A stretch of DNA of 64,000 nucleotides from Limnobacter litoralis (lineage in GTDB: Bacteria; Pseudomonadota; Gammaproteobacteria; Burkholderiales; Burkholderiaceae_B), in NCBI RefSeq assembly GCF_030160455.1, contig NZ_BSOJ01000012.1, forward strand, positions 124,001-188,000. Reading direction: 5' to 3'. The notes under the pieces are model-generated. The model searched no databases and was not told where the DNA came from. It saw nothing but the letters and a program-made list of their open reading frames with translations. A program made the translations under genes and the position numbers. Positions 26,843 to 36,149 of the stretch are shown here, in pieces (position 1 is the stretch's first letter; each line of letters opens with the position of its first letter).

Positions 26843-27038
26843 GTCATTTTGCTCTAGTTGTTAAAGCCTTCCGGATGGGCTTTTGTCTGTTACTTAGAGT
26901 TAACTTAAACGGATTCGCCAGTAACTTTTACCGGATCAAAATCCTTCTCGCTGCGGAATTGTTAAATGGTTGGGGTCAAGTTTTGGGCGGGAATGCCGTT
27001 ATTCCGTTGAACAGGCAAAATTTGTGGGACATCACCAA

Positions 27039-27341
27039 ATGCAATCCGAAGTAGAACACCGAACTGCGACAGGCGTGGTGCATGAAATCAACAACTCAGT
27101 CGGCTTTGTAGACGCCAATTTGAATGTGTTGCAGTCTTACGTGCACGATTTGCTGGATGTTGTGAAGGCCTATCAGGCCGCGGGCAAAGATCCGCTTTTG
27201 CTGCAGGCTGCCCATGCCAAAGCGATCGAGAATGACATGCCTTATCTCAGGCAAGACGTCGACATCCTCGTGCAGGAGTGTCGGGACAATCTTACCCGTG
27301 TCCGCAGGGCGGCAGTGAACAGACTGAACACCCCGGAGTGA
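27039..27341 (+). CDS. Orphan HisKA-like dimerisation protein
   Basis: A 100-residue helical protein with TGVVHEINNSVGFVDANLNVL, an H-box like that of hybrid and sensor histidine kinases (HEINNPIGFVxSNL), but no ATP-binding domain follows. The rest (VHDLLDVVKAYQ, VDILVQECRDNLTRV) continues as coiled coil. It could be a stand-alone phosphotransfer dimer or a kinase remnant; the absence of the N, G1 and G2 boxes is clear. ATG 27039 was preferred over a TTG 69 bases upstream. It is divergent from the M19-like lipoprotein gene. Confidence 0.6.
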   Translation: MQSEVEHRTATGVVHEINNSVGFVDANLNVLQSYVHDLLDVVKAYQAAGKDPLLLQAAHAKAIENDMPYLRQDVDILVQECRDNLTRVRRAAVNRLNTPE

Positions 27342-27351
27342 TTCTCCGGGG
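27331..27351 (+). terminator. Hairpin overlapping the stop of the HisKA-like gene
   Basis: CCCCGGAG at 27331-27338 pairs with CTCCGGGG at 27344-27351 around TGATT, eight perfect pairs of high G+C. The following GCCTTTG has only a short T run. It probably serves as a bidirectional block with the converging quinone reductase gene. Confidence 0.5.
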
Positions 27352-27372
27352 GCCTTTGATCCATTAAATCAA

Positions 27373-28362
27373 TCAGGGAATCAACACGGTAGAACCCGTG
27401 GTTTGCCTTGCAGCCAGTTTGGTTTGAGCCTGGGCAGCGTCTTTCAGTGCAAAACGCTGATTGATGTTGATCTTGATCTTGCCACTGCCCACCATCTCAA
27501 ACAGTTCGGCAGCACTTTCTTCCAGTTCTGCGCGGTCTGCCGTAAATGACGCCAGTGTGGGCCGAGTCAGCATCAAAGACCCACGCTGGGCGAGCATGGT
27601 CAGTGGCACAGGGTCCACTGCTCCGCTGGCATTGCCAAAACTCACCATCAGGCCACGAGGCTTCAAGCAGTCCAGTGAATCCGTGAACGTGGCTTTGCCC
27701 ACACTGTCGTACACAACGGGGACGCCCTTGCCATCGGTCAAGGCTTTGACGCGTTCAACCACGTTTTCACGAGAGGTCACAATGACCTCCGCACAGCCAT
27801 GTGCACGTGCAATGGTGGCCTTTTCGTCCGTGGACACCGTACCGATAACACGCACGCCCAGGTAATTGGCCCATTGGCAGGCAATCTGGCCTACGCCACC
27901 GGCTGCTGCGTGAAACAGCACGGTTTCACCTTTCTGCACCGGGCGAATGCGACGCAGCAGATATTGCGCAGTCAGCCCTTTCAGCATGATGCTGGCCGCC
28001 AGCTCGAAGCTGACGTGGTCGGGCAGTTTGACCACGTGGTTGGCGGGCATGTTGCGCGCTGTCGAATAGGCACCAGCCGGACCAGACGCGTAAGCCACCC
28101 GGTTGCCCACCGCAAGGTGTTTCACGCCGTCTCCCACTGCGAGAACCACGCCCGCTGCTTCGCTGCCCAGGCTGGTGGGCAGTGGCATGGCGTACAGGCC
28201 GTCGCGCTGATAAATCTCAATAAAGTTCAGGCCAATGGCCTTGTGTTCGATTTGCACCTCGCCCGGGCCGGGTGCACCAACGGTCAGCTCGTCCCAGGTC
28301 AATACCTCGGGGCCACCATGCTTGTGTATGCGAATGGCGTGAATGGTTTTGTTGTGTTCCAT
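27373..28362 (-). CDS. Quinone oxidoreductase (Qor family)
   Basis: A 329-residue zinc-independent medium-chain reductase. The N-terminal GroES-like domain starts HAIRIHKHGGPEVLTWDE, and the Rossmann motif AAAGGVGQIACQWANYLG begins near residue 150, with NADPH as likely cofactor. No zinc-ligand cysteines are seen. These enzymes reduce quinones by one electron in E. coli QOR. It sits four bases after the EamA transporter gene on the same strand and is probably cotranscribed. Confidence 0.9.
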   Translation of the reverse strand: MEHNKTIHAIRIHKHGGPEVLTWDELTVGAPGPGEVQIEHKAIGLNFIEIYQRDGLYAMPLPTSLGSEAAGVVLAVGDGVKHLAVGNRVAYASGPAGAYSTARNMPANHVVKLPDHVSFELAASIMLKGLTAQYLLRRIRPVQKGETVLFHAAAGGVGQIACQWANYLGVRVIGTVSTDEKATIARAHGCAEVIVTSRENVVERVKALTDGKGVPVVYDSVGKATFTDSLDCLKPRGLMVSFGNASGAVDPVPLTMLAQRGSLMLTRPTLASFTADRAELEESAAELFEMVGSGKIKININQRFALKDAAQAQTKLAARQTTGSTVLIP

Positions 28363-28366
28363 GTGT

Positions 28367-29296
28367 TTACTCCTTTTTTGCTTTCTTCAGGTTCAGGGTG
28401 GCAACCCCTGCAATCACCAGGCTTGCGCCAATGGCGTGCCACACCGTAAAGGGTTCTTTTAAAATCCAGGTGCCCAGAATCAGGGTGGACACCGGGCCGA
28501 TCATGCCGATTTGCGCCACGCGTGATGCGCCGATCAGGCTCATGGCCGTCATCACTGAAAACACGGGTACGAATGTACAAAACACCGCATTGATCAGCGA
28601 CCAGCCCCAAACGGCGGCGGGTTGTTCGATGATCACACTGATGGGTTGCCGAAGGCTGATTTGCACAAGAATGGCGGCCGCTGACACCAAAGTGGCCAGT
28701 GCGGTCACACGAATGGTGCCCAGGCGCATCAACAGGCGCTCGCCAATCAGCAGATAGGAGGCGTAGCACAGTGCAGAGAGCAGCACCAAGGCTGAGCCCA
28801 GCAGGGTGTCTTCGCTGGTGAATGCGGCCTCGTGACTGTAGACGACCGCCAGCCCCACGTAACTGATCAACATGCAGGCCAGTTGAACCGGTTCGGGCCA
28901 GTGCCGCTTGATGGCGCATCCAATCAACACCACCATGGAGGGATAGGTAAAAAGAATCAGCCTTTCAAGCCCGGCTGTGATGTACTGAAGGCCAGTAAAG
29001 TCAAACAGGCTGGCCATGTAATAGCCCAGCAAACCGGCCACGCAAATCATGCCAAGGTCTTTGGCGGTCAGTCTGGGTGAGGTGGTGTTTCGCCAAATGT
29101 CCAAAGCCAAAGCGGCCATAAACAAGGGCAGCGACAACAACATGCGCATGGCCACCAGTGTGGCCCCATCGACCGGGTAGGCATAGGCCAGTTTGATGAC
29201 AATGGCCTTGCCCGAAAAGAACACCGCACCGACGACCGCAAGCCCCACCCCCCAGGCGGCGGGGTGTTGCTGCAGCATGCTGCGGGTGCGGCTCAA
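28367..29296 (-). CDS. EamA/DMT family transporter
   Basis: A 309-residue membrane protein with ten hydrophobic spans in two EamA repeats, each ending with the typical inner-membrane pattern (FDFTGLQYITAGLERLILF in the first and GASRVAQIGMIGPVSTLILG in the second). Members export or import metabolites such as amino acids; specificity cannot be seen. It lies between the 3-hydroxyisobutyrate-dehydrogenase-like gene and qor, in a three-gene block on the same strand. Confidence 0.88.
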   Translation of the reverse strand: MSRTRSMLQQHPAAWGVGLAVVGAVFFSGKAIVIKLAYAYPVDGATLVAMRMLLSLPLFMAALALDIWRNTTSPRLTAKDLGMICVAGLLGYYMASLFDFTGLQYITAGLERLILFTYPSMVVLIGCAIKRHWPEPVQLACMLISYVGLAVVYSHEAAFTSEDTLLGSALVLLSALCYASYLLIGERLLMRLGTIRVTALATLVSAAAILVQISLRQPISVIIEQPAAVWGWSLINAVFCTFVPVFSVMTAMSLIGASRVAQIGMIGPVSTLILGTWILKEPFTVWHAIGASLVIAGVATLNLKKAKKE

Positions 29297-29313
29297 AGAA
29301 ACTCCGGAATGGC

Positions 29314-30177
29314 TTAAAGGCGTTTGATCAGGCTGGAGGTGTCCCAGCGACCACCCCCCATGGCTTGCACTTCGGCGTAGAACTGGTCAACCAGTGCAGT
29401 CACGGGCAGCTGCGATCCATTGCGACGGCCTTCCTCCAGCACCAGAGAAAAGTCTTTTCTCATCCAGTCCACCGCAAATCCAAAGTCGAATTTGTCAGCG
29501 ACCATGGTGTGCCCACGGTTTTCCATTTGCCAGCTTTGGGCCGCCCCTTTGCTGATCACACCCAGCGCTTTTTCAACGTCCAGGCCTGCATTCATGCCGA
29601 ACTTCAGGGACTCGGACAACGCTTGCAACAAGCCGCCGATGCAGATCTGGTTCATCATCTTGGTCAGTTGGCCACAGCCACTTTCGCCCATCAGCGTGAC
29701 TGCCTTGGCGAAGCAGGCGATCACGTCGCGGGCTTTGTTGAAGGCCTCTTCGTTGCCGCCACACATCACGGTCAGCTGACCGTTTTCAGCGCCTGCCTGG
29801 CCACCAGACACTGGTGCGTCGATGAAGTGGGCGCCCAGTTCCAGGGCCTTGGCATTCAGCTCGCGCGCAATCTTGGCGCTGGCGGTGGTGTTGTCAACGA
29901 AGATGGCGCCCTTTTTCAGGCCGTGAAAAGCGCCTTGCGCGCCGGTGCACACTTCGCGCAGGTCGTCGTCGTTGCCCACACAGCAAAACACGAAATCCTG
30001 GTCTTGGGCGGCCTCTTGTGGCGTGTGTGCCATTTTGCCGCCATGGTCAGCAACCCACTGCTCAGCTTTGGCCGCTGTGCGGTTGTAAACGGTCACTTCG
30101 TGACCGGCCTTGGCCAAATGACGGGCCATTGGATAACCCATGACCCCTAAACCCAGAAACGCAACTTTGAATCCCAT
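29314..30177 (-). CDS. NAD(P)-dependent oxidoreductase, 3-hydroxyisobutyrate dehydrogenase family
   Basis: A 287-residue beta-hydroxyacid dehydrogenase. KVAFLGLGVMGYPMARHLAK is the NAD-binding start. FIDAPVSGGQAGAENGQLTV is the substrate-binding signature, and the catalytic lysine lies in GQLTKMMNQICIGGL. The family includes 3-hydroxyisobutyrate dehydrogenase and tartronate semialdehyde reductase; the sequence does not decide between them. I chose ATG at 30177 rather than an upstream TTG. A second member of the family is encoded at 56375-57262. Confidence 0.9.
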   Translation of the reverse strand: MGFKVAFLGLGVMGYPMARHLAKAGHEVTVYNRTAAKAEQWVADHGGKMAHTPQEAAQDQDFVFCCVGNDDDLREVCTGAQGAFHGLKKGAIFVDNTTASAKIARELNAKALELGAHFIDAPVSGGQAGAENGQLTVMCGGNEEAFNKARDVIACFAKAVTLMGESGCGQLTKMMNQICIGGLLQALSESLKFGMNAGLDVEKALGVISKGAAQSWQMENRGHTMVADKFDFGFAVDWMRKDFSLVLEEGRRNGSQLPVTALVDQFYAEVQAMGGGRWDTSSLIKRL

Positions 30178-30260
30178 CGTGTCTAATCCGCTCAAGTGAA
30201 GTGTCGATTAAAGAAACTTAATGTAGCGGATTAGCGGATCAATTGCGCTTCGGATGATCC

Positions 30261-30587
30261 CTAGGTGCCTGGGTGGCCGATCACGACTTCACTGATTTGC
30301 AGAACGGGCTGCAGATCTGTGTAGTTGGGGATGTCCGCCAGAATGGCCTGGGCATGTGGATTGAATGATGCCGCGAACGATTCGGCCGACTCACAAAAGA
30401 TGTGGCACATCGCGATGTAGGCGGGTGGTTCGCCTGGAGCCCCGCCGCCCAAGCCCTTGTCCACGGTGTAAAACAGGCAGGCATCGCCCATTTTGCTTTT
30501 CACCAGCGGCATGTGGGTGTTGGCATAGTATTCATGGTTGAAGCGTGCCCCGGCCTCGTTGGGGTACATCACACTGACTTTGATCAT
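30261..30587 (-). CDS. EthD family protein
   Basis: A 108-residue dimeric alpha/beta barrel protein of the EthD family: MIKVSVMYPNEAGARFNHEYYANTHMPLV carries the typical H-x-x-Y-x-x-x-H-x-P-L pattern. PNYTDLQPVLQISEVV follows near the C-terminus. EthD-like proteins often act on small aromatic or ether compounds, with function mostly unknown. An AGGAG precedes its ATG by 6 bases. It is divergent from the MBL-fold gene. Confidence 0.85.
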   Translation of the reverse strand: MIKVSVMYPNEAGARFNHEYYANTHMPLVKSKMGDACLFYTVDKGLGGGAPGEPPAYIAMCHIFCESAESFAASFNPHAQAILADIPNYTDLQPVLQISEVVIGHPGT

Positions 30588-30707
30588 TACATCTCCTCGT
30601 TGGTTTGCTTCTGTCTTGTTCCGCTGTGCCCGCAGATTGAATTAAACTGGGGCAATCGGTTCCCCGCACTTATTCTAACTACTTTTCAAAAAAAGGATGT
30701 GCTCAGT

Positions 30708-31685
30708 ATGAAAGCGAGTTTCTGGACAAAATGCCTTGGTGCTGCGTTCATGGCATTGGCAGGTTCACACACCTACGCCGCCGGCCTCGTCAAAGTGACA
30801 CCACTGGGCGGTCAGGACGGCGAGTTTTGCGTGCTCGACCGCGCCATGATTTTTGAAGACCCCAACGGCACCCGCGTGCTGTACGATCCGGGCCGCACAG
30901 TGGCAGGTCCCAAAGACCCTCGGCTCGGCAACATCGACATCATTTTGGTCAGCCACATGCATGGCGACCACGTCGGCGACAAGCACACCAAGGCACCGAA
31001 CGCGGGCAGTTGTGGCAAACCCGACATGTCGGTCAATTCAAGCCCGGAAACGTCTGTGGTGCAGATTGCAATTGCCAAAAAGTCCACCATCGTGACTGGC
31101 AGTGAAATGCCCTCATTTTTCGCCGCCAAACTGAAGCGCTACCATGGCAACCCGGCTAAATCCGTGCTGGCCCGTTTTGGTTCTACTGTAGTCATTAACG
31201 GTGTTGGCATCACAACGGTGCCTGCCACCCACAGCAACGGCATTTCTGGTGATCTGGTGGGCGGGCGTTTGGGCCATGAACTGCAGGCTGCTGGATTGAC
31301 GGCCTATGCGGGCCCTTCAACAGGCTATGTCTTGAAGTTTTCCAACGGACTTGTGGTTTACCTGTCGGGCGACACCGGCTTGACCGCCGAGCAAAAAGAT
31401 GTGGTGGGTGACTACTACAAACCCGGCCTGGCCGTCATGAACATTGGCGACACCTACACCACAGGCCCCACCGAGGCTGCCTATGTCATCAATGAGTGGG
31501 TCAAGCCGACCACGGTCATTCCTTCCCACGCCAATGAGGTGGCCACTGCGGACGGCAAGGTCATAGCCAACAGCCGCACCGAGACCTTCATCAAAGCCGT
31601 CAAGAAGGCCAAGGTACTGGTCCCTTTCAGTGGTCATGAAATGGACTTCAACGAGTCCGGTGAGTGTGTAAAGGGTTGCGAGTAA
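30708..31685 (+). CDS. Exported MBL-fold metallo-hydrolase (UlaG-like)
   Basis: A 325-residue protein with a signal peptide ending in HTYAAG (cut near residue 25), so it should be periplasmic. The metallo-beta-lactamase motif HMHGDHVGD has His83, His85, Asp87 and His88. GDTGLTAEQKD and PSHANEVATADG supply later metal ligands. The pattern fits the UlaG-like metal-dependent hydrolase group, with unknown substrate. AAAAGGATG lies ahead of the ATG. ugpQ follows 6 bases downstream, so both may serve phospho-ester or nucleotide scavenging, which is only an inference. Confidence 0.87.
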   Translation: MKASFWTKCLGAAFMALAGSHTYAAGLVKVTPLGGQDGEFCVLDRAMIFEDPNGTRVLYDPGRTVAGPKDPRLGNIDIILVSHMHGDHVGDKHTKAPNAGSCGKPDMSVNSSPETSVVQIAIAKKSTIVTGSEMPSFFAAKLKRYHGNPAKSVLARFGSTVVINGVGITTVPATHSNGISGDLVGGRLGHELQAAGLTAYAGPSTGYVLKFSNGLVVYLSGDTGLTAEQKDVVGDYYKPGLAVMNIGDTYTTGPTEAAYVINEWVKPTTVIPSHANEVATADGKVIANSRTETFIKAVKKAKVLVPFSGHEMDFNESGECVKGCE

Positions 31686-31691
31686 ATCGCG

Positions 31692-32429
31692 ATGCCAACG
31701 TTGACTTGGTGGGCCCATCGTGGCAGCGGCAAGGGCCCCACTGAAAATACCCTGAGTGGCATGAAGACTGCAGTTGATGCGGGGTTCAAGGCCGTTGAAT
31801 TTGATGTCATGCTGACCGCCGATGGTCTGCCCGTGGTGCATCACGATTGGGTGATGGGCCGCTGCGCGATGTCGGATGACCCCGCCCTTGCGGGCACTGA
31901 CCCCTTGACCCCCCTGGCCAGTTTGCGTGCCCGCGATCTTCGGCATTACAGTGTGCGTGGCGAGCGCATACCGAGTTTTGCCGAGGTGATGCAGTTCTGC
32001 CTTGAACACAATTTGCAAGCCAATGTTGAATTAAAGGCCACCCAGCCGAGAGACGCAATTCGTCTTGGGTATGCAGTTTTAAGCGCGCTGTCTGAGCTGC
32101 CTGAGCCCCTGAAAAGCCGTGTTCGGGCGGATTGGGTTTTTTCCAGTTTTTACCATGCAAGCCTGATGCCTTTAAAGGGGTTACGCTTGGCCTTGCTGTA
32201 TGAAACCTTGGCGGACCGGTGGGTTGTGCATGCTGACGCCTTGCAGGCTGAAGCCGTGCATTTGCACGTGTTGGGTGCCACCCCCGAAGCCGTTCGTCGC
32301 ATACACACCACCGGTAGACAGGTTCGGGTGTACACCGTCAATGATCTTGAGATTGCCCGAGAACTGGCAAACCGGGGCGTTGCGGGGCTTTTCACCGATC
32401 GAATGGACTTCGCGCAACACTCTTTTTGA
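31692..32429 (+). CDS. ugpQ: Glycerophosphodiester phosphodiesterase
   Basis: A 245-residue TIM-barrel enzyme that splits glycerophosphodiesters to glycerol 3-phosphate and an alcohol. WWAHRGSGKGPTENTLSGMK contains the catalytic His and the Asn/Glu ligand. EFDVMLTADGLPVVHHD holds the second Glu/Asp pair and the general-base His. No signal peptide is seen, so it is cytosolic like UgpQ rather than periplasmic GlpQ. It follows the MBL gene with 6 bases spacing. Confidence 0.9.
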   Translation: MPTLTWWAHRGSGKGPTENTLSGMKTAVDAGFKAVEFDVMLTADGLPVVHHDWVMGRCAMSDDPALAGTDPLTPLASLRARDLRHYSVRGERIPSFAEVMQFCLEHNLQANVELKATQPRDAIRLGYAVLSALSELPEPLKSRVRADWVFSSFYHASLMPLKGLRLALLYETLADRWVVHADALQAEAVHLHVLGATPEAVRRIHTTGRQVRVYTVNDLEIARELANRGVAGLFTDRMDFAQHSF

Positions 32430-32440
32430 ACCGTATTCCG

Positions 32441-32446
32441 TATAAT
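32441..32446 (+). promoter_or_regulatory. Candidate -10 box of alaS
   Basis: TATAAT stands about 39 bases upstream of the alaS ATG, flanked by a short inverted repeat AACCG and CGGTT (32429-32454). The -35 region is poor (CACTCT at 17 bases), so the call rests on the -10 alone. Confidence 0.35.
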
Positions 32447-32484
32447 CAACGGTTTATTGCCCCGCCTGTCAGGATCGCATTTAC

Positions 32485-35130
32485 ATGAAAGCCGCTGAAA
32501 TTCGCGAAAAGTTTCTCAACTTCTTTGCCTCCAAGGGCCACACCATTGTGCCCTCCAGTTCTCTGGTACCTGCCAACGATCCCACCTTGCTTTTTACCAA
32601 TTCGGGCATGGTGCAGTTCAAAGACGTGTTTACTGGCAAAGAAAAGCGGCCTTACACGCGTGCCACATCGTCTCAGCGGTCTGTGCGCGCGGGTGGCAAG
32701 CACAATGACCTCGAGAACGTGGGTTATACGGCGCGGCATCACACTTTTTTTGAAATGCTGGGCAATTTCAGTTTTGGCGACTACTTCAAGCACGACGCCA
32801 TCAAAAATGCCTGGGAATTGCTGACCGGTGTTTATCAGATTCCCGCTGAAAAGCTGTGGGTCACTGTGTATCAGGAAGACGAGGAAGCCTACAGCATCTG
32901 GAAAAACGAGGTGGGCGTACCCGCTGAGCGCATTATTCGCATCGGCGACAACAAGGGCGCGCGCTACGCTTCAGACAACTTCTGGCAAATGGCCGACACG
33001 GGCCCCTGCGGCCCCTGCACCGAAATTTTTTACGACCATGGCGCAGACGTGTGGGGTGGCCCACCCGGAAGCCCCGAAGAAGACGGCGACCGCTACATCG
33101 AGATCTGGAACCTGGTGTTTATGCAGTTTGAACGCACGGCAGACGGTGTATTGCACCCGCTGCCCAAGCCTTGCGTTGACACCGGCATGGGGCTTGAGCG
33201 CATTGCCGCCGTGCTTCAGCACGTGCACAGCAACTATGAAATTGACCTGTTCCAGAAGCTGATTGCTGCCGCCCAGCGCGAAGTTCAGGCTCAGGGTCAT
33301 GCCGTTGAAATCACCAACAATTCGTTGCGGGTGATTGCCGACCACATTCGCGCTTGCGCTTTTTTGGTGGTCGATGGCGTCATTCCCGGCAATGAAGGTC
33401 GTGGTTATGTGTTGCGCCGCATTGTGCGCCGGGCCATTCGCCACGGTTACAAGCTGGGGTGCCGCAAGGCGTTTTTCAATCATCTGGTGCCCGATCTGGT
33501 GGCCGAAATGGGCGACGCCTATCCTGAGCTGGCCAAGGCTGCAGCTCAGGTGCAGGCCATTCTGAAGTCTGAAGAAGAGCGCTTCTTCGAGACCATTGAA
33601 AACGGCATGGGCATTCTGGAATCTGCCCTTGCAGGTCTGAAAGAGGGTGGTCAGCTGGATGGCGACACCGCGTTCAAATTGCACGACACCTATGGATTCC
33701 CGCTGGATTTGACTGCTGATGTGTGTCGCGAACGCGGTATGACAGTGGACGAGGCGGCTTTTGACGCCGCCATGGACCAGCAGAAAAAGCAGGCCCGCGC
33801 TGCCGGCAAGTTCAAGATGGACGCCGATCTCAGTTACAGCGGTGTGGCCACCGAGTTCAAGGGTTACGACGAATTAAGCGTGGCCAATGCCCAGGTCACA
33901 GCAATCTACGTGGACGGCACCTCTGTTCAAAGCCTTTCCGCAGGCCAGCGCGGCGTGCTGGTGCTGGACAAAACCCCCTTCTACGCTGAATCGGGCGGTC
34001 AGGTGGGTGACCAAGGTGAAATCAGCTCGGGCGGTGTGTGTTTGAACCTGTTTCGGGTTGAAGACACCCAAAAAATTCAATCGACTGTGTTTGGTCACCA
34101 CGGTGAAATGGTCACGGGTGAACTCAAGGTGGGTGATGCGGTGGGCGCTGAAGTGAACGCCGCGCAGCGCGCCCGGATCGTGCGTAACCACAGCGCCACA
34201 CACCTGATGCACAAAGCCCTTCGCGAGGTTTTGGGCGGGCACGTCAGTCAAAAGGGCTCTTTGGTGGACGCCGACAAAACCCGTTTTGACTTTGTACACC
34301 CCAACCCAATGACTGCCGAGGAAATCGCGCAGGTTGAACGGCTTGTGAATGATGAAATTCTGCGCAACGAGGCCACACAGGCCCGTGTGATGGACATCGA
34401 ATCGGCCAAGGCCACTGGCGCCATGATGCTGTTTGGTGAAAAGTACGGCGACACAGTCCGCGTATTGGACATCGGCACCTCCCGCGAGTTGTGCGGTGGA
34501 ACCCACGTGGATCGCACCGGCGACATTGGGTTGTTCAAGATTGTGGCCGAGTCGGGTGTTGCTGCGGGTGTGCGCCGAGTGGAGGCCACAACAGGCTTTG
34601 GTGCACTTGAACTGGCGCAACACCAGCAAACCCAGCTGGAAGCGGTGGCGCAAACCCTGCGCGTGCCGGCTGCCGAGGCCCCTGCCAAAATCAACCAGAT
34701 GCTTGACCAGATGAAAGCCCTTGAAAAAGAGCTGGATCGACTCAAGAGCAAACTGGCCAGCAGCCAGGGTGATGATTTGGCTGGGCAGGCCGTTGAAGTG
34801 GCGGGCGTCAAGGTACTGGCCGCCGAGCTGGCGGGTGCCGACGTGAAGCAGCTTCGCGAAACGGCTGACAAACTGCGCGACAAGTTGGGCGAGGTTGCCC
34901 TGGTACTGGCCACCGTGCAAGACGGCAAGGTCAGCTTGATCGCCTCGGTGTCGAAAGTCCTGAGCGCGAAAGTGAAGGCCGGTGAGTTGGTCAATCACGT
35001 GGCCACACAAGTGGGTGGCAAAGGTGGCGGTCGCCCCGACATGGCTCAGGCTGGTGGAACACAGCCTGAGAATCTGGCGGCTGCGCTGGCCAGCGTCAGT
35101 GGTTGGGTTCAAGCAAAGCTGGCTGCGTAA
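32485..35130 (+). CDS. alaS: Alanyl-tRNA synthetase
   Basis: An 881-residue class II synthetase of normal length. The N-terminal aminoacylation core starts with [20 protein letters not shown], has motif 2 around [27 protein letters not shown], and motif 3 near [20 protein letters not shown]. The editing domain has the zinc-binding [11 protein letters not shown], and [17 protein letters not shown]. The DHHA1-type C-terminal domain ends with [15 protein letters not shown]. It charges tRNA-Ala, recognising the G3-U70 pair. A TusA-like gene follows 65 bases later. Confidence 0.97.
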   Translation: MKAAEIREKFLNFFASKGHTIVPSSSLVPANDPTLLFTNSGMVQFKDVFTGKEKRPYTRATSSQRSVRAGGKHNDLENVGYTARHHTFFEMLGNFSFGDYFKHDAIKNAWELLTGVYQIPAEKLWVTVYQEDEEAYSIWKNEVGVPAERIIRIGDNKGARYASDNFWQMADTGPCGPCTEIFYDHGADVWGGPPGSPEEDGDRYIEIWNLVFMQFERTADGVLHPLPKPCVDTGMGLERIAAVLQHVHSNYEIDLFQKLIAAAQREVQAQGHAVEITNNSLRVIADHIRACAFLVVDGVIPGNEGRGYVLRRIVRRAIRHGYKLGCRKAFFNHLVPDLVAEMGDAYPELAKAAAQVQAILKSEEERFFETIENGMGILESALAGLKEGGQLDGDTAFKLHDTYGFPLDLTADVCRERGMTVDEAAFDAAMDQQKKQARAAGKFKMDADLSYSGVATEFKGYDELSVANAQVTAIYVDGTSVQSLSAGQRGVLVLDKTPFYAESGGQVGDQGEISSGGVCLNLFRVEDTQKIQSTVFGHHGEMVTGELKVGDAVGAEVNAAQRARIVRNHSATHLMHKALREVLGGHVSQKGSLVDADKTRFDFVHPNPMTAEEIAQVERLVNDEILRNEATQARVMDIESAKATGAMMLFGEKYGDTVRVLDIGTSRELCGGTHVDRTGDIGLFKIVAESGVAAGVRRVEATTGFGALELAQHQQTQLEAVAQTLRVPAAEAPAKINQMLDQMKALEKELDRLKSKLASSQGDDLAGQAVEVAGVKVLAAELAGADVKQLRETADKLRDKLGEVALVLATVQDGKVSLIASVSKVLSAKVKAGELVNHVATQVGGKGGGRPDMAQAGGTQPENLAAALASVSGWVQAKLAA

Positions 35131-35195
35131 GCGCACAGTCAAGCGCGTGCTTTTAAAATAAGGCCCTGTTTTGTAAATGCTGTAAAGGATGTCTT

Positions 35196-35423
35196 ATGGA
35201 GTTCGACAAGGAAGTGAATGCATGCGGATTGAATTGCCCGCTGCCCATCTTGAGAACCAAAAAAGCGCTGGCTGACATGCAAAGTGGCCAGGTGCTGAAG
35301 GTGCTGGCCACCGACCCGGGCTCTGCCCGGGACTTTCAACTGTTTGCCAAGCAGACGGGCAATGAGTTGTTGCAGCTGACCGAAGAACAGGGCACCTTCA
35401 CCTTTTTCATGAAAAGAAGATAG
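35196..35423 (+). CDS. TusA family sulfurtransferase-like protein
   Basis: A 75-residue protein with the TusA signature: ACGLNCPLPILRTKKALADM, containing the conserved Cys-Pro-x-Pro pair on the first helix that carries a persulfide. ATDPGSARDFQLFAKQTGNELL follows. TusA transfers sulfur for tRNA thiolation and other cofactors. This may be TusA itself or one of its paralogues, which the sequence does not settle. The PIN gene begins two bases after its stop. Confidence 0.9.
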   Translation: MEFDKEVNACGLNCPLPILRTKKALADMQSGQVLKVLATDPGSARDFQLFAKQTGNELLQLTEEQGTFTFFMKRR

Positions 35424-35425
35424 TT

Positions 35426-36076
35426 TTGTCGTTCAATCCAGTCATGCCCCCCACACCCGCGCATTGGGTGTTGGACGCTAACATTCTCTTTTCCGAGTGG
35501 GGGCGCTGGTTGATGGTGACGCTGGCGAACGCTGCGCCAGCGAACCTGTACTGGACTGAGCTCATCGAAGAGGAGTGCTACCGCAATCTGGTGCGCTTGG
35601 GTCGAATTCATCCCGAGGACGCGTCGCGGCAAAGGCGGGTGCTGTCCACTCACATGAATGCCAAGGTGGAATCCGCACCGGGAGAGACACTGGCGCTGGA
35701 TTTGAAATCCGTGCATGAGAAAGATCGACACGTGGCTGCAACAGCCCTGTCACTCCGGCACCGGCACAACACACCTGTAGGGCTGATCACCTGGAACATC
35801 AAAGATTTTCCGAAACGTGCACTCTTGAAGCTGGGGGTGGTTCGTTATACCCCCGATGAGTTGGCTTTGGATGTCTGGAAAACGGCACAGCAGGGTTTGA
35901 ACGCATTGCAAACAGCCTCGCAAAACATGATTCTGTTTCACGCCGAATGTCCAGTGATGCACGTCACAGACTATCAGCAGAAGGCTCGCCCCCTGCCTGT
36001 GTCTGAGAACGACTGGCTGGAGTTCTTGGGGCGCAATCGTTTGCACAAGTTGTCACGCTTGTTGACCAAGGTTTGA
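35426..36076 (+). CDS. PIN domain protein without adjacent antitoxin
   Basis: A 216-residue protein. WVLDANILFSEWGRWLM holds the first acidic residue of a PIN ribonuclease. ELIEEECYRNLVRLGR and KDRHVAATALSLRH supply later conserved acids, and ITWNIKDFPK the last. Its C-terminal 80 residues are an extra region that common VapC toxins (130-140 residues) lack. No VapB-like gene adjoins it. The start is TTG with GAAGA ahead; an ATG at 35444 lacks any ribosome site. It is tightly behind the TusA-like gene. Confidence 0.72.
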   Translation: MSFNPVMPPTPAHWVLDANILFSEWGRWLMVTLANAAPANLYWTELIEEECYRNLVRLGRIHPEDASRQRRVLSTHMNAKVESAPGETLALDLKSVHEKDRHVAATALSLRHRHNTPVGLITWNIKDFPKRALLKLGVVRYTPDELALDVWKTAQQGLNALQTASQNMILFHAECPVMHVTDYQQKARPLPVSENDWLEFLGRNRLHKLSRLLTKV

Positions 36077-36149
36077 ACTGGACAATCGGTCTACAATTGT
36101 GGAAAAGTTACAGTGGTGTGACTTGTAAAAGTCCGTTCATGGATGAAAA

